64,000 bases of DNA from Massospora cicadina (Eukaryota; Entomophthoromycota; Entomophthoromycetes; Entomophthorales; Entomophthoraceae), in assembly GCA_022478985.1 (NCBI GenBank), contig JAKSZP010002720.1:62001-126000 (forward strand), read 5' to 3'. Made by a program: the position numbers and the translations under genes. Of this stretch, positions 32,311 through 44,630 are shown one piece after another. Each line of letters opens with the position of its first letter. Positions within the stretch are counted from its first letter, which is position 1. Under the pieces are notes generated by a model, which worked only from the letters and a program-made list of their open reading frames with translations, was not told the origin of the DNA and searched no databases.

Positions 32311-35300
32311 TTACTTTGAAGGGGTATCCCCTGTTATGGAGCAGGTGTGAAGGAAGGGGTCCATATGCAGAAACCAGACTGGAAACCATGATTCAACAAT
32401 TTGTTGTTGCTTCAGACTCATGTATCCATATAGCCAGGCTTGAAAGTGTTCCAGTAGGTGTAGGTGAAATCTGCTGATTTTCCCACGGATGGTGGGTACA
32501 GTTCCCTTAAAGGCATTCAGAGCTATGGTGTGGATTGTCCACATTGCAATGGCAACTTTCAGGGAGCGGAGTGTGGGTGGTATCAGGGATTCAAGTTGGA
32601 GTGTTAGTAGGCTTCTGGAGATTGACAGCTCCTGGTCATTTTGGGTTCTTAACAGATGCGCAACTTCCTGTCATATGGCTCTAGATGGGGGCATGCTTCT
32701 AGGCGGTGGTTCAGGGTGCCATCCCCTCCACATACTGCGCACATTGCATGAAGAGAGTTGGAGCGATCTTCTGCTCTATAGGTTCTTCTGAGGCAACGCC
32801 AGGTGCTAGCTCTTACCCTTGGCTGGAGGAGTGGATGATGCGCTAACCTCCATATTGCCTTCTGTGTTGTGAGATCATATGGGATTTCTAAAGCATCTAG
32901 GTATTCAATTCTCACAATGAATGGGGTCACGTCGTGTAAGTCCCTCTGGGGGTGGCCCTCTTGTTTCCTTAGCGTGAAGTGAGCTCTAAATATTCCCCTT
33001 TCCTGAAAAGTTCCTATGAGAGTGACGGTCCACCCCATGTGCCAAATGGTGCGGAGAAGGCGTTTAAAGTGAGGGGGTTCCATGTGGGCCCGCTGCATTG
33101 GGGAGGTTTGTAAGGTATTTGAGCAGCTGGATGTGTTGTGTGGGTTGGATAGTTTGAGAGCATGTGCAAAGTTGGCCCTCTCCGCTATAAACCAGTGTTG
33201 TTGTGGGATGTCTGGGGCTAGGACTTCCTTTATCCAGGTGCCCAATATTTGATTGGCATGGACCTCAAAGTCTATTAGGTCCATGCCTCCGCTGGAACAT
33301 GTGCTGAAGAGTATTTCCACTTGTACAGGTGGCTAGACCCAGGCCACAACCATCCCTGGATAAGTGCGCGGATTGAGGCTATGAATGTAGGCAAGAAGGA
33401 GATTGCATGTGCAGGGAACCATAACATTGGGAGGATGAATGAGTTGGCAACTATTACGCACCCTGATAGTCCTGGGGATCAACCCTTAAGGGAGGCGACT
33501 CAGTTGGAAACCCACTGTATTAGATTGTTATCAATTGTCTCATTGGCATACCCCCTGTTTCCAGCCATAACCTAAGGTGGAGGAAAGGGTTGGTTGAAGG
33601 AGGTGATGTGAAGTGTAGGATGAGTTAGCTGTTCCTTTGTGGGGCTGTAAGATTTGGGTGTTGTGTCCCAGTTGTTAGCATATTTGCCTAGGAGGATTAT
33701 TTCTGTTTTTCTTTTGTTGAGCGACACATTGCTCACAATGGAATATTTCTCTAGAGTGCGTTCCAGATGTCAGGAATCTTTGTTGTTATCTATGCCTGTC
33801 ACACATTCATCCACAAAGGCTAGTATCTTGACTGTTGGCTGGCCTTGTGCAGTTATGCCCATGAGGCGTGAGTCAGCGACGTGAGGGATTGGGTCAAAAC
33901 TGAAGTTATACAGCAGTGGGCTGAGGGGGTCTCCTTGTTTTAGCCCTCTGTGTGGTGTGCTCATGTTAGTTAGAAAGCCAGAGCCACATACAGCCATGGA
34001 TGCGGATTCTGTAAGGAGCATCACCCAGTTCATGAATCTGGTTGGGAGTTTGAAGGCGCTTAAGCATTCCTTCAGGTATGGCCAGCTAACGCGGTCATAT
34101 GCCTTCTCCTGATCTAGGAATATCAGGGCTCTAACTGCTTTGGACTGGCATACGCTGGTGACGGAGTGTATATTGGTCCAGATTGAGCGCCTTGGTATGA
34201 ACCCAAATTGATTGGGTGACAGGACTTTGGAGGCTATTGTGCCTAATCTGGTAGCTAAAATTTTTGTAAGTAGTTTTTTATCAGTGTTAGAGAGTGCAAT
34301 TGGGCACCAGTTGACCAGGTCCAGTTTGTCGCCCTTCTTAATAAGGGTTATGACATAGGAGTCCTGGACACTAGGAAGGAGGCGTGTCTCCAGCAGGTAC
34401 TGGTTCATTGATTCCAAGGCGAGGGGGCGATTTTTTTAAAGTATTTTTTGTAGAATGCATAGGGTATCCCACAGGCCCTGGGCATTTCCTATGTGGTGCA
34501 CCGCGGACTGTGTACCAGAGCTCCTCCTGTGAGATTAAGTTTAGAGGTTTATAGTCCAGCGGTGCGCATTGTATTCCAGCAGTGTGTATAAAATCTTTAA
34601 TTTTTTGGGGGTCAGTTGGGGTGTCATAATATAGTTTGGTGTAGTAACGGTGTACTTCCGCCTTGACCTCTGCTGGGTCAGTTGCCACAGTGCCATAATC
34701 TTTGTGGACCTGTGTGCATGCAGTCTGGTTGCTGCGGAAGTGGAATTGGCAGAAGAAATACGTCAAGCAGGTTTCGCCTTCTTTTATGAACTTACCCTTT
34801 CTTGATATTTTGATTCTGTGCTGGTGTTCTAAGATGAGGGCATTTAGGCGGGCGGATATTTTCGCCACTTGCGCCCCCAGTTGGGGCTATAGCCAGACTT
34901 TGAGGGTGTTGAGCTCAAGGGCGTCCATTTCCGCCAAGGTGCGCCTGATTGTGGATGTGTCAGCGGTGTACTTATGTGAGGTGAGATGGCAAGTTTTATT
35001 TATTAGTTCAGTTCTGAAATTTGCCCAAGTTTTGATGGGATCTGATATAAATGGGGTTGCAAATTCTGGGTTTGTGGCCTCATGTTAAACTCAGTCAGAT
35101 ATTTTGGGCAATTTTATGTTTTCCAGGTGTAGCTTACTCCAGGTAAACGCCTGTGTGGGAGTGCAGGTTGGCAAGAGCTGCACCAAAATGAGTCAGTGGT
35201 CAGAGAAATGATCTTTTTTGTTGCAAAATTGGAGATGTTCAAATGGTGGGTTTTCAGGGCAAGGATGTAGCCTATGTGGCTCATTAAAATGAGCGTTCCC

Positions 35301-35919
35301 TCACGTATGTAGGGCGGTTCATGTAAGGAAGGAGTGGTGACCCAGATGGAGGGTATCGTGTGGGCCAAGGGATGCCTTCATTGAACGGAACTTGATGTGC
35401 TCTGGTGGGTATCCCCTGGGGTTAGGCCATCACTCCATGTTGGGATTATCCCAGCAGTTGAAGTCGCCCAACAGGATGGTATCTGGTGGGAGGGTGAGTG
35501 TTGGGATGGTTTCAAGGAATTGTTTTCTCTCAGCTGTGGTGCACAATGCATAGATGCATGCTAACGAGATTGTGTCCTCTTGGCTTGAAATTGTTGCTGC
35601 CAGGACATGACCATGTAGATATGAGGAGGAGTTGGTGATTTTTAATATTTTGTTATTATGGACAACCACCCCACAGTGGGACGTCCATACCAATTGGGAT
35701 GGTGAGACCCTGGCTGACCAGGATCCTTATTCCCCATGTAGACAGTGGGTTCTTGGATGGCCATGATGTCTATGAGAGTCTTTGCAGGAAGTCCAGCTTT
35801 TTAGATTGGGATGCTTGAGCCCTGGCTCCCACAATGTTTAGCGTCCCTATTGACACTGAGGTGCCTGAGCCGCCTCAGAAGTGGTTGGGAGGGCCATTCA
35901 GCCCTAACCCACTGTTCAT
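32311..35919 (-). pseudogene. LINE-2 ORF2: endonuclease/reverse transcriptase, broken
   Basis: Start ATG at 35919 (MNSGLGLNGPP), with the endonuclease opening VSIGTLNIVGA soon after. The open frame 35693-35430 holds SLACIYALCTTAERKQF and DTILLGDFNCWDNP, an endonuclease core. RT: ISRKGKFIKEGETCLTYF (about 34815), KCPGPVGYPMHSTKN (about 34480; the usual PGPDG is PGPVG), LVNWCPIALSNTDKKLLTK (about 34320), FIPRRSIWTNIHSVTS and FLDQEKAYDRVSWPYL, then AFVDECVTG at 33820-33800, where FADD is FVDE. C-terminal zinc domain CAVCGGDGTLNHRLEAC is at about 32730, followed by the tail LLEHFQAWLYGYM and stop at 32311. Several frame breaks and at least two active-site changes make it non-functional. Confidence 0.88.
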
Positions 35920-36254
35920 TGTCTTGAAATTGCTCCATATCACTGGGCCATTCCACTCTGAGTCACTGTCCAATTCCTTACACTGTGTCAATTTCACATG
36001 GGTTTTGCAGTTTTTATGGTTTGTGTTAGATTTTTCCGCTCATGGCTCATTGTGGTCTGATGCAGTGCGCTGATTGGATTATGTGGTTTTGGGATTCGAA
36101 TTTGAAGAATTGGGTCCCACTTTTAGCCTTTAGTGAAGCTGAATTGTTCTTCTAAGTTCACTTGATTGATACCACTTGGTGATTAAGTCAAATTGGTGAG
36201 AAAACTTTTCAGCTTGGGCACTTTGCTCTGATTGGATGGCTCAGTTGATTTCCT

Positions 36255-37296
36255 CTATGTCCTCCTGAATTGACTGGGGTCAATGGAGGAGGCTGCGAGT
36301 GATGCAGCTTTAACTGCTGCCCGCTTGCAGGCCTTCTGTACCGTTTTGCATAGTTTGAGTGATACTGGGTCTATGAGGATGTATTGCACATCCTCTCCCA
36401 AGAGTAAGGATTGATTATTGTCAATCATTTTGCTGAAGGTTTTTTTTATCTTCATCCATGGCGTCATCACAGAAGTCTGGGGCCAAAATGCACTCCTTCA
36501 TAGGCATGCATGTTCCTTGTGTCCCAATGCGGTGCAGTGGTTGCAGATAGGCAGTGCGTGTTCTAGTGTGACGCAGAATGACTTTGACACTCCCCCATCT
36601 GGGAGGTGAATCAACGCTATGCGTGGGATTTTTGTGAGGTCTGCGGCCACATTGGGGGACTGGGTTGATCATGGCGATTGCCTTTCCTGTGCTCAAGTTT
36701 GGCATCAGGTGAAATTTCTGTAATTCAAGTTGCTTAATTTCTCTGTAGCTTTGGAGTCCAAATCAGAGCTTATCCTCGGTTAGCTTACAGGGAAGGTTGG
36801 TAGGGAGTGAGTCAAAGGAGATAAACAAAGTGTTTTCTTTGTTCCATCTGGTGTGCATGGTGCGCAAAATTTATTTGCCCTCAGGGAGGGCAATTTTTGA
36901 TGCAGACTTTTGCATCAGCATCTTCATATTCTTTAGTTTCAGAGCTCATATTGATCCAGCTGCAGTGGATGGTATGGGTGGTAACATACACCGCATGGGG
37001 GAAAAGGAGGCCTGTGCCTCGCCCACTTTCTCCCACAGAGTTGGGGACTCAACCCCTAGGTAAAGTCGGAACTTGTGCTCTATCTTCAATGGGGGTTGGG
37101 CATATAGGAGTTCTGAATATAAATTTTGTTTCATGGTAAACTCCAAAAGCCTGGACGGTGTCTGAGTTTGTGGTTTCTTGGTGGCATTGGTTCCTGGTCC
37201 CCCTCCATGGCGTTTCTTGCCCTTTGGCGCACTGTTTGGTCCATTGCCTGATACAGCTTTCACCCAGTTTAATCAGGATTTGTTGAAATCGCCCAT
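36255..37296 (-). pseudogene. LINE-2 ORF1: CCHC protein, broken
   Basis: Starts at ATG 37296 (MGDFN, the same start as LINE-3 ORF1). The open frame 37263-36946 includes a basic Gly/Lys-rich stretch (PKGKKRHGGGPGTNATKK) and KIEHKFRLYLGVESPTLWEK. After frameshifts, a CCHC knuckle CNHCTALGHKEHAC lies at about 36550-36505, and the frame 36470-36255 gives a basic, Ala/Lys-rich tail (KTVQKACKRAAVKAA). Layout matches LINE-3 ORF1 domain for domain. The protein would bind element RNA. Confidence 0.82.
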
Positions 37297-37380
37297 CTCT
37301 ACTGTGATTATCAAAAATTGCTGTTCAAATCAAATCATAGTAACTAATGTTATCATTATGGGAAAGTTAAAAGCTAGATT

Positions 37381-37391
37381 CTGATTCCAAT
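37381..37391. repeat. LINE-2 target duplication, right copy
   Basis: ctgattccaat, matching 32139-32150 apart from one T. Confidence 0.6.
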
Positions 37392-38093
37392 TTATATAGT
37401 GAGGGTAATTTCTTGTCTTGATCAATTCTCCATAGTATCAACATCAACCAAAATCTCCACATTATTCTCAGATCATGTGTTTTATAGTCAGTTATTAACA
37501 AATATCCCATCCCATGTTAACTTATAATAAACAGCTCCAAATACATCAAATATTTGAAATTTATTAAAAAAAGGCAGTTCATTTTGTAGACCCTTATTAT
37601 CAGGCCATGTTAAGTCTTGAATATTCAAATTCATTTTGACAAATTTGTAATTTGTTGATGGGTTTGATACCAATTTCTGCCCTTTTCTCTTCAAACTTTG
37701 CCAATTTGAATTTTTAGATAAAGTAAGTTTACACAAGGTTGCCCCAGGTGTCAAATTTTTTTTTACATTTAAGGTGAATCCTGATAAGTCACCTATTGGA
37801 CAGGAATATAAAGCGTTTCAATAAGTTTCCTAATTTTTACCACATCAACATAAAGTTTTCTGATCTTCTTCATGTAATACTCTTAAGATTATGAAACTAT
37901 AGTAGGTTTGGGTTTGTGAGTAGGTGGGCAGAGGAATATAGGAAACAAGTTGAGAAACAGCTATTATTTCTAGTTTGGAGTATGCCCTAGGTTAAAAATC
38001 TGGATAAGAAGCAGGGCTTTAGGGGAGAGCACTTTTTTGATATAAAATAGTGCATGATCAAGTCTGCTTGATAGCAAGAGTAGTGAGTTTTAG
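37392..38093 (-). repeat. Family-X LTR-like repeat, right part of minus copy, with pol end
   Basis: The minus strand from about 37960 down matches 6390-6860: GAGTATTAC, TTAGGAAACTT, AGGTGACT and GTCAAAATGAATTTG-like landmarks are in the same order. A TATA-like CTATATAAATTGG lies at about 37400 on the minus strand. The segment above about 37900 is the end of the pol reading frame that continues from 55056 on the other side of GYP-D. Confidence 0.6.
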
Positions 38094-38098
38094 ATTAC
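38094..38098. repeat. GYP-D target-site duplication, left copy
   Basis: attac before the left LTR end; the same five bases follow the right LTR end at 55051-55055. Confidence 0.85.
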
Positions 38099-38568
38099 TA
38101 TCATGGCAACGGCAGATATATTTTAGACTGGACTGCCAGTTGGGTTGCAAAAGCACCCAAAAAGCGAGCCAGAATGCCAGAGGCACTTCCGCTCAAATGG
38201 AGTTTAAGTTGGCTGTTAGATAATTGGCAACGGAGGACCAATGGGCTGCAAATGTAACAAACAACCTGGCAAAGAACCAAGCTGTTACAGCACCAGAGCC
38301 AATAGGTCCAGGTGTAGGAAAGGTGAGATTGGGAAAATATGTGGAAAGGCCTTGACGTGATAGGCCCAAGTGTTTACTGTAAGAATTATTGATGATATTA
38401 GGTCTGGGGTGGCCCAGTTGATATGTGGGCCACTAGGTCACATTGCGGATGTCACAGAAGGTTTGGTAAAGAACAATTTCTAAATTAATAAATTAATAAA
38501 AATTGTGGGAAGTGTTTTAATAAAAGTAATATAAGAGATTTGACTGACAATTTTCTCAGTCTCTTATG

Positions 38569-38585
38569 ACTGCTAAAATGATGAT
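38569..38585. repeat. LINE-3 target-site duplication, left copy
   Basis: actgctaaaatgatgat, 17 bp, identical to 43818-43834. The corresponding place in the 5' LTR of GYP-D (gactgcttaaatagatgatt, about 54229) has a single copy. Confidence 0.93.
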
Positions 38586-38738
38586 TTATTTAACCGAGGT
38601 AAGCTGACCAGGGGACAGACATTACCAAATATATGTGAAACTAAGAGAATAACTAAGAAATATAAAAATTGGGCACCCCAGGGTACTCAAGTTACCCCTG
38701 TTGCCAGCGGGACTGCCAGGTATGGGGGGGTTGGTGCA

Positions 38739-41700
38739 CTACTCTGAGGGGGTTTCCCCTGCTATGGAGCAGGTGTGAAGGAAAGGGTATGTGTGGAGGA
38801 ACCAGAGTGGGAACCATGATTCTATGAGCGCTTTTTGTCTTGGTCTCATATATCCATAGAGCCAGGCTTGGAAGTGCTCTAGTAAGTGGACATGGAATCT
38901 GTTAATAATCCCTGAATGGTTGGGACCGTGCCCTTGAACGCATCTAATGCAATTGTGTGTATTGTCCACATTGCAATGGGTATTATTAGGTAGCGGAGGG
39001 TAGATGAGATTGGTGACTCGATCTGGAGCGCAAAGATACTCTTTGATATTGAGAATTCCTGTTCATTTTAAATTTTGAGCAGGCGTGCGACTTCCTGCCA
39101 TATATCTTTGGTTGGGGGGCATGTTTCTAGGTGGTGATGTAGAGATCCCTCCCCTCCACATACTGCACATGTTTTGTGGAGGGCGTTGGAGCGGTCCACC
39201 GTCCTATAGGTCCTTCTCAAACAGCACCAGGCGTTTGCTCTTATCCTTGGTTGTAGGAGTGGGTGGTGTGTCATTTTCCACATTGCTTTCTGTGTGGTTA
39301 AATCATAGGGAATGTCCAGCATATCTAGGTATTCTATCCTAGCTATGCTTGAGGTTGTTGCGAGCATATCCCTCTGGGGGTGGTTTTATGGGTTTCTTAA
39401 TTTGAATTGGGGGCTGGGTCGTCTCCTTCCCTGTATAGTACCCATGTTCTCTATGGTCCATCCCATATGGCGGATAGTTCAGAAGATATGTTTGAAATGA
39501 GGGGAGGTTCCATGTGGACCCGTTGCAGTAGGGTGCTTGGCAAGGTATGAAAGTAGTCTGGGTGGACTATGTGGGTTGGTTAATTTGAGCGCCTGTGCAA
39601 AGTTAGTCCTTGCTGCTCTGGACCAATGTTGTTGCGGGAGGTCTGGAGCAAGGATTTCCTTTATCCAGGTACCTAGGATGTGATTGGCATGGCTCTCAAA
39701 ATCTATTAGACCATGCCTCCGCTTGAGCGTGGGCCAAATAGTGTTTCCATCCGTATAGGAGGGTGAGAGCCAGGCCACAGCCAGCCCTGGATAAGCGCGC
39801 GAATTGAGGTTATAAAGGTAGGTGAGAAGGGTATCGCATGGGCCTGGTACCACAGTATTGGGAGGATGAGCGAGTTAGCAACTGTAACTCGTCCTGTTAG
39901 TCCTGGGGTTCTTCCCTTGAGGGAGGCGACGCGTTTGGATACCCGTTGTAACAGGTTACTTTCCATTGTCTCATTAGCATATCCCCCTGATTCTAGCCAG
40001 ATTCCAAGGTGTCAGACAGGAGTGGTGGTGGGAGGTGTTGCAAAGGGTAATATAATTGGGGTTTTTCTTCGAGTGTTGGTGTGAGGTTCTGATGTTGTGG
40101 CCCAATTGTTTGTGTATTTGCCTAAGAGGATGATTTCTGTCTTCCTTTTGTTGAGCGATGCATTGCTCACCTTGGAGTATTCCTCTAGAGTGTGTTCCAG
40201 CTGTCAGGAATCTTCATTGTTTGCTATACCTGCTACGCATTCATCTGCAAAGTCCAGTATCTTGACTGTTGGTTGTCCTTGTGCGGTTATCCCCATGAGA
40301 CGTGAGTCAGTTACTCGGAGGAGCGGGTCAAAGCTGATATTGTATAGCAGTGGGCTGAGGGGATCCCCTTGTTTGAGCCCTCTGTGTGGTTTACTCTTGT
40401 TCGTTAGGAATCCAGGGCCGCATACAGCCATGGTTGCAGATTCTGTTAGGAGCATCGCCCATTTTATGAATCTTGGTGGGAGTTTGAAGGCATGTAGACA
40501 TTCTTTTAGGTATGGCCAGCTAACACGGTAATACGCCTTTTCCTGATCCAAGAAGACCAGGGCACCAGTTGCTTTGAATTGGCAAATGTTTGCAACAGGG
40601 TGTATGTTGTTCCAGATGAACGCCCTGGTATAAACACAAACTGGTTGGGTGATAGGGCGTCAGATGCAATTGCGCCTAATCTAGCTGCTAGAATTTTGTT
40701 AGAAATTTTGTGTCAGTGTTGGAGAGTGTAATTGGGCGCCAGTTGGCCAGGTCCAACTTGTCACCCTTTTTATACAAGGTTATAACTTAGGATTCATGGC
40801 CTCCTGGTAATAAACGTGTTTCCAACAAACTCTGGTTCATTGACGCCAATAGGAGGGGGGCAATTTGTTGAAAATATTTCTTTGTAAATTCGTAGATTAT
40901 CCCATCAGGCCCTGGGAATTTCCTACGTGGTGCACCGCGAATTGTTCTTAAAGCTCCTCCCGTGTGATAAGGGATAGTAAATTGTAATTTGGTGGTGTAC
41001 TTTGTATCTTGGCTTTTTGAATAAATTCTTTAATTTTTTGTGGATCTGTTGGCATATTGTGATATAGTTTGGTGTAATAGCGGTGTACTTCTGCCTTGAC
41101 CTCCTCAGGGTCAGTTTCACAGTGCCATTGGTCTTGCAGACCTGTGTGCACGTGGGCTGGTTTCTGTGGGAGTGGAATTGGCAGAAAAAGTATGTTGAAC
41201 AGGTTTCGCCTTCCTTTATGAACTTTTTTTTGTTCAATACTTTGATTCTGTGTTGGTGTTCAAAGATGAGATTGTTAAGTTGGGCTGAAATTTATGCCCA
41301 TTTGCATACCCAACTAGGGCTATAGCCAGATCTCAGAGTATTTATTTCCAGGTGGTCTAGTTCTGCCAAGGTACGCTTGATTATGGCTGTGTCCGCGGTG
41401 TACTTGTGTGATGCAATATGTTGGGTTTTGTTGATTAAATCTTTTTTGAAATTTTCCTATGTTCTGATGGGATCCGAAGTGAATGGGGCTGTGAATTCTG
41501 GGTTTGTAGCCTTGTTTTCAACCCAGTAAGATATCTCAGGCAATCTTATATTTTCTGGGTGAAACTTTCTCCAAGGTGACACCTGTGTGTGGGATTGGGT
41601 TGGCGCTAACTGCACCGTAACTAATTGGTGATCAGAAAAATTGATCTTTTTTGTTGTAAATTTGAAGATTCTTGAATGGTGAGATTGTGGGATGAGGATG

Positions 41701-42359
41701 TGGTCAATACAACTCATTGATATGAGCAGTCCCTCACGTATGTTGGGTCTTGTCATATGGGTAAGGATTGGTGAATTGAGAGGAAGAGCATCCTGTAAGC
41801 CAAGAGATGCCTTCATTGTGCAATATTCAATGTGTCCAGGTGGGTATCCCCTGGGATTAGGCCATCAATCTGTATTGGGGTTATTTCAGCAGTTGAAATC
41901 GCCTAACATGATGATATCTGGTGGGAGGGTGAGGGTAGAAATTTTTTCAAAAATTTTTTTTCTCTCAGTTGCAGTGCATGGTGCATAGATACATGCTAAC
42001 GAAATTATTTCATCTTGGCATGTGATTGTTATTACCAGGACTTGACCGTGCAAGCGTGATGATGAATTTGTAATTTTAAATTTTTTGTTGTTTTGGACTA
42101 TCACCCCACAGTGAGACGTCCATACTGATTGTGATGGTGCGATCCTGGTTGACCAGGATTCTTCTTCCCCTTGTAGGCAGTGGGTTTCTTGGATGGCCAA
42201 GATGTCTACAAGAGGTTTTCGCAGGAATGTCAGCTTCTTGGCTTAGGATGTATGTGCCCTGGCTCCCGCGATATTTAACGTCCCTATTGACACTGAGGTG
42301 CCTGCAGCGCCTCAGGAGCGGTTGGGAGGACCCTCTGGTCCTATCCCACCGCGGCTCAT
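38739..42359 (-). pseudogene. LINE-3 ORF2: endonuclease/reverse transcriptase, broken
   Basis: ATG 42359 (MSRGGIG) leads to SVSIGTLNIAGARA and the endonuclease blocks LVDILAIQETHCLQGEEES (about 42215), VWTSHCGVIVQNN, SLACIYAPCTATERK and DIIMLGDFNC (about 41890). RT blocks: FIKEGETCSTYFFCQFH (about 41220), KFPGPDG (about 40905), NWRPITLSNTD (about 40740), DQEKAYYRVSWPYLKECL (about 40548), KPHRGLKQGDPLSPLLYN (about 40370) and DFADECVAG (40255-40232): FADD has become FADE. The zinc domain CAVCGGEGSLHHHLETC is at about 39175. The tail LLEHFQAWLYGYMRPRQ ends at 38739. Frameshifts split it into at least six pieces. The same D-to-E change occurs in LINE-2. Confidence 0.88.
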
Positions 42360-42531
42360 TTTGGCCATGCTCCACATCTGTACTCCAACTCTTTCACTGC
42401 CATTGTTGATTCCCTTGATCTGACCCAATGATCTAAGGGAATTGTGGTTTTTTGCATTTGCATCAACTTTTCCTGCATAGGTCTCATGTTGATTTGATGC
42501 GGGTTGTTAATTAGAATTTATATTTTGAGGT

Positions 42532-43734
42532 TCAACTTTGTTGCATTGTGCACTGCATTTTCACCCAAATTGCGGTTGCATTGTTCCTCAGTATGTGCAT
42601 GACTGATGAAGCTTTGTGGCTCAGTCTGGTTACTATGAAAATTTTTGACCTGGGCATATTGTTCTGATTGGTTGGTTTGGTGAATATTAAAATATCCTCA
42701 TAAATTTGTCCTTGGTTAATGGCGGATTCCGCATGTGCCGCTGCTTCAGCCGCTGCTCTCTTGCGGGCTTTTTGTGCTGCTTTACGCTGTTTACTTGTAA
42801 CTGGGTCCATGATGGAGTATAGTCCATCTTCACCCCAGTGGAATGGGTGGTGGCCATCAGTCATTTTAGCGAAGTTTTCATTATCTTCGTCCATAGCTTC
42901 TTCACAAAAATCATTTTACATTAAGCCCTCTTTTACAGGGCATGCATGTTCCTTGTGGCCCAGTGAGCCACAGTGGTTGCAAATGGGTGGTGCGCGTTCT
43001 GGTGTAACTTGGAATGCAGCCAACTGGCCCCCATCTGCGAAGTGAAATTCTGCTGCATGGGGAATTCTGGATAAATCCTCTTCCAATTCTGGGAAGGGGC
43101 TGATTACAACGATAAACTTTGCCCGTGCACAGGTCAGGCATTAAGCAAAATCGCTGTAATTTGAGTTGTTGATTTCTCCATAGGCCACAAGACCTTTGCG
43201 GAGCTCCTCCTCAATTACCTTATGAGGAAGGTTGGTGGGGAGTGAGTCAAAGGAGATGAAAAAAGTTTTCGCTTTGTTCCATCTGGTGCGCGCGGTGCAC
43301 ACAATTTTTTTGCCCTCAGGGAGGGCAATTTCCACACAGATTTTTGCTGCGGCATCAGCCTCATCAGCTGTTTTAAAACCAATATTGATCCAGCCACAGC
43401 CCATGTTGTTGGTGGCTAAGTACACTGCGTGAGGGAAAAGTGAGGGCTGTGCCTCACATGTTTTCTCCCACAGGGTTGGTGACTCATCCCCAAGGAAGAG
43501 TCTGATCCCATGTTCCACCTTTGACAAAGGTTGGTTGAATTGAATGTACATGTATTGCGCGTGCTTTATAGTATATGTCATAAACCCAGATGGTGTCTGA
43601 GTTTGCAATTTCTTTGCAGATTGGGTTCCTGGTCCCCCTCCAGGGCGTTTCTTGCCCTTAGTTGCACCATTAAGCGCACCGCTTGCCACAACGCTCGCCC
43701 ATGTTGTATTACTTTTGTTATTAAAGTCGCCCAT
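42532..43734 (-). pseudogene. LINE-3 ORF1: CCHC protein
   Basis: Starts at ATG 43734 (MGDFNNKSNTTWASVV). Residues 1-197 are open to 43141: a basic stretch KGKKRPGGGPGTQSAKK (about residues 27-43), then RLFLGDESPTLWEK, GWINIGFKTADEADAAAKIC (RRM-like) and FFISFDSLPTNLPHK. After a stop at 43141 the knuckle CNHCGSLGHKEHAC lies at about 42990-42945 in another frame, and 42894-42532 gives the C-terminal part, with a Lys/Arg/Ala helix (KQRKAAQKARKRAAAEAAA) likely to bind nucleic acid. Two or more breaks. Same architecture as LINE-2 ORF1. Confidence 0.87.
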
Positions 43735-43817
43735 CTTTCCTGTGTGTGATTATCCAAATTTTCTGTTTAAATTAAATCATAGTAACTAAAGTGATTGTTA
43801 CATGAAAGAAAAGTGGT

Positions 43818-43834
43818 ACTGCTAAAATGATGAT
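43818..43834. repeat. LINE-3 target-site duplication, right copy
   Basis: Identical 17 bp to 38569-38585, adjoining the LINE 5' end; the LTR resumes with caatttagg. Confidence 0.93.
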
Positions 43835-44136
43835 CAATTTAGGAAATAGCTTGGAAAACGTGGGGTTAGGGCCCTTAAGATTCGACTTAATCTGGAAAAC
43901 TTCAGGCATGGGGAAGAAAATAAGTTATTCTAAAATGAGTCTGAAATTGTCAGCGCAGGCCAATTTGATGTCAGTTTATCCATGGATGCCTAAATTGCCA
44001 ATTTTCTTTTGTTTTAATGACTAGAGTAATGGTGTCTCACCTAAGGGGTAGTGGGAACATCCCAAAGCCACCCCACATAGGGATGGTCCAATGAGGTCAG
44101 GAATGGGTTTGAAATGGCCAACGCTCACACAACCAG

Positions 44137-44415
44137 TCACTCTGTCATCCATTTGGACAAGCGTGGGACGTTGGAAATAGATTTAAATGCTTCCAGTGGG
44201 GGTTTCAAACTAGCAGCATTTTCCAATGACCTGATGCCATTGGCAAGCTTTACTGATGATTTGACACCAAATGCTTTATTAGCCAAAATTATGCGCCTGA
44301 TGGGCTTTGTTGCCAACTGTTTAGGGCTATCTAATCTTGATGCTAAATGCCTGTGGCCATTGACTTCAGATGAACCTTTTGTCCCATAAGAATTCCAACT
44401 CTGATAGCTTGGCAC
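44137..44415 (-). pseudogene. LTR-internal reading frame, GYP-D 3' LTR copy
   Basis: A 92-codon minus-strand (sense) frame inside the 3' LTR. It contains ILANKAFGVKSSVKLANG and LKPPLEAFKSISNVPRLSKW. The 5' LTR copy at 54513-55022 has LLANKSFSVIFSVSSPK and KHQNPFQTFLSWPNGFK in the matching place. No known domain is recognised. Sense direction and similarity between copies could simply reflect LTR identity. Confidence 0.4.
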
Positions 44416-44630
44416 GAATCCCCTAGATTCATAGTATTATTTCATTTGAAGTTAGTACTGGAACTGGTGTCAGGGTCCTTAAAGGGTAATTGATGGACTA
44501 CCACTTATCAACCACTTAAGTGAGGTCATCCTGGGAGATGAGGGGGGCCACTGGCCTTCTTGGCCCCTTAGTGGATGGGAAAGGGAACACCCTCCGATCC
44601 AAACAGAGGAAGAGCTCCCCCAGACTTACA

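Larger units (their letters stand above)
32151..37380 (-). mobile_element. LINE-2: full-length Tad1/L1-like retrotransposon, decayed
   Basis: About 5.23 kb, minus strand, almost the same length as LINE-3 (5232 bp). ORF1 and ORF2 are in order. The 3' end on the minus strand reads ccatcccctggtcagcttac then CTCAGTTAAATAAAA. The 5' end (aatcatagtaactaatg on the plus strand, about 37333) corresponds to aatcatagtaactaaag near the 5' end of LINE-3 (43784). It interrupts the family-X repeat, whose two halves are contiguous at 6.5-7.3 kb. It belongs to the LINE-2/LINE-3 subfamily. Confidence 0.88.
38586..43817 (-). mobile_element. LINE-3: full-length Tad1/L1-like retrotransposon, decayed
   Basis: A 5232-bp element, minus strand, inside the GYP-D 3' LTR and bounded by a perfect 17-bp duplication. 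The 3' end reads gtcccctggtcagcttacct then CGGTTAAATAAA on the minus strand. ORF1 is the best-preserved ORF1 of the window at its N-terminus. It is a close relative of LINE-2 and more distant from LINE-1 and LINE-4. Confidence 0.93.
38099..44630 (-). repeat. GYP-D 3' LTR, interrupted by LINE-3
   Basis: The outer piece 38099-38585 matches 53766-54248 and the inner piece 43835-44630 matches 54249-55050. Examples are GGGTTGCAAAAGCACC, TGGGAAAATATG and AGGGCCCTTAAGATT. The minus-strand end is CCATGATA, a mutated CA terminus (the 5' LTR has CCATGACA). Confidence 0.88.
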
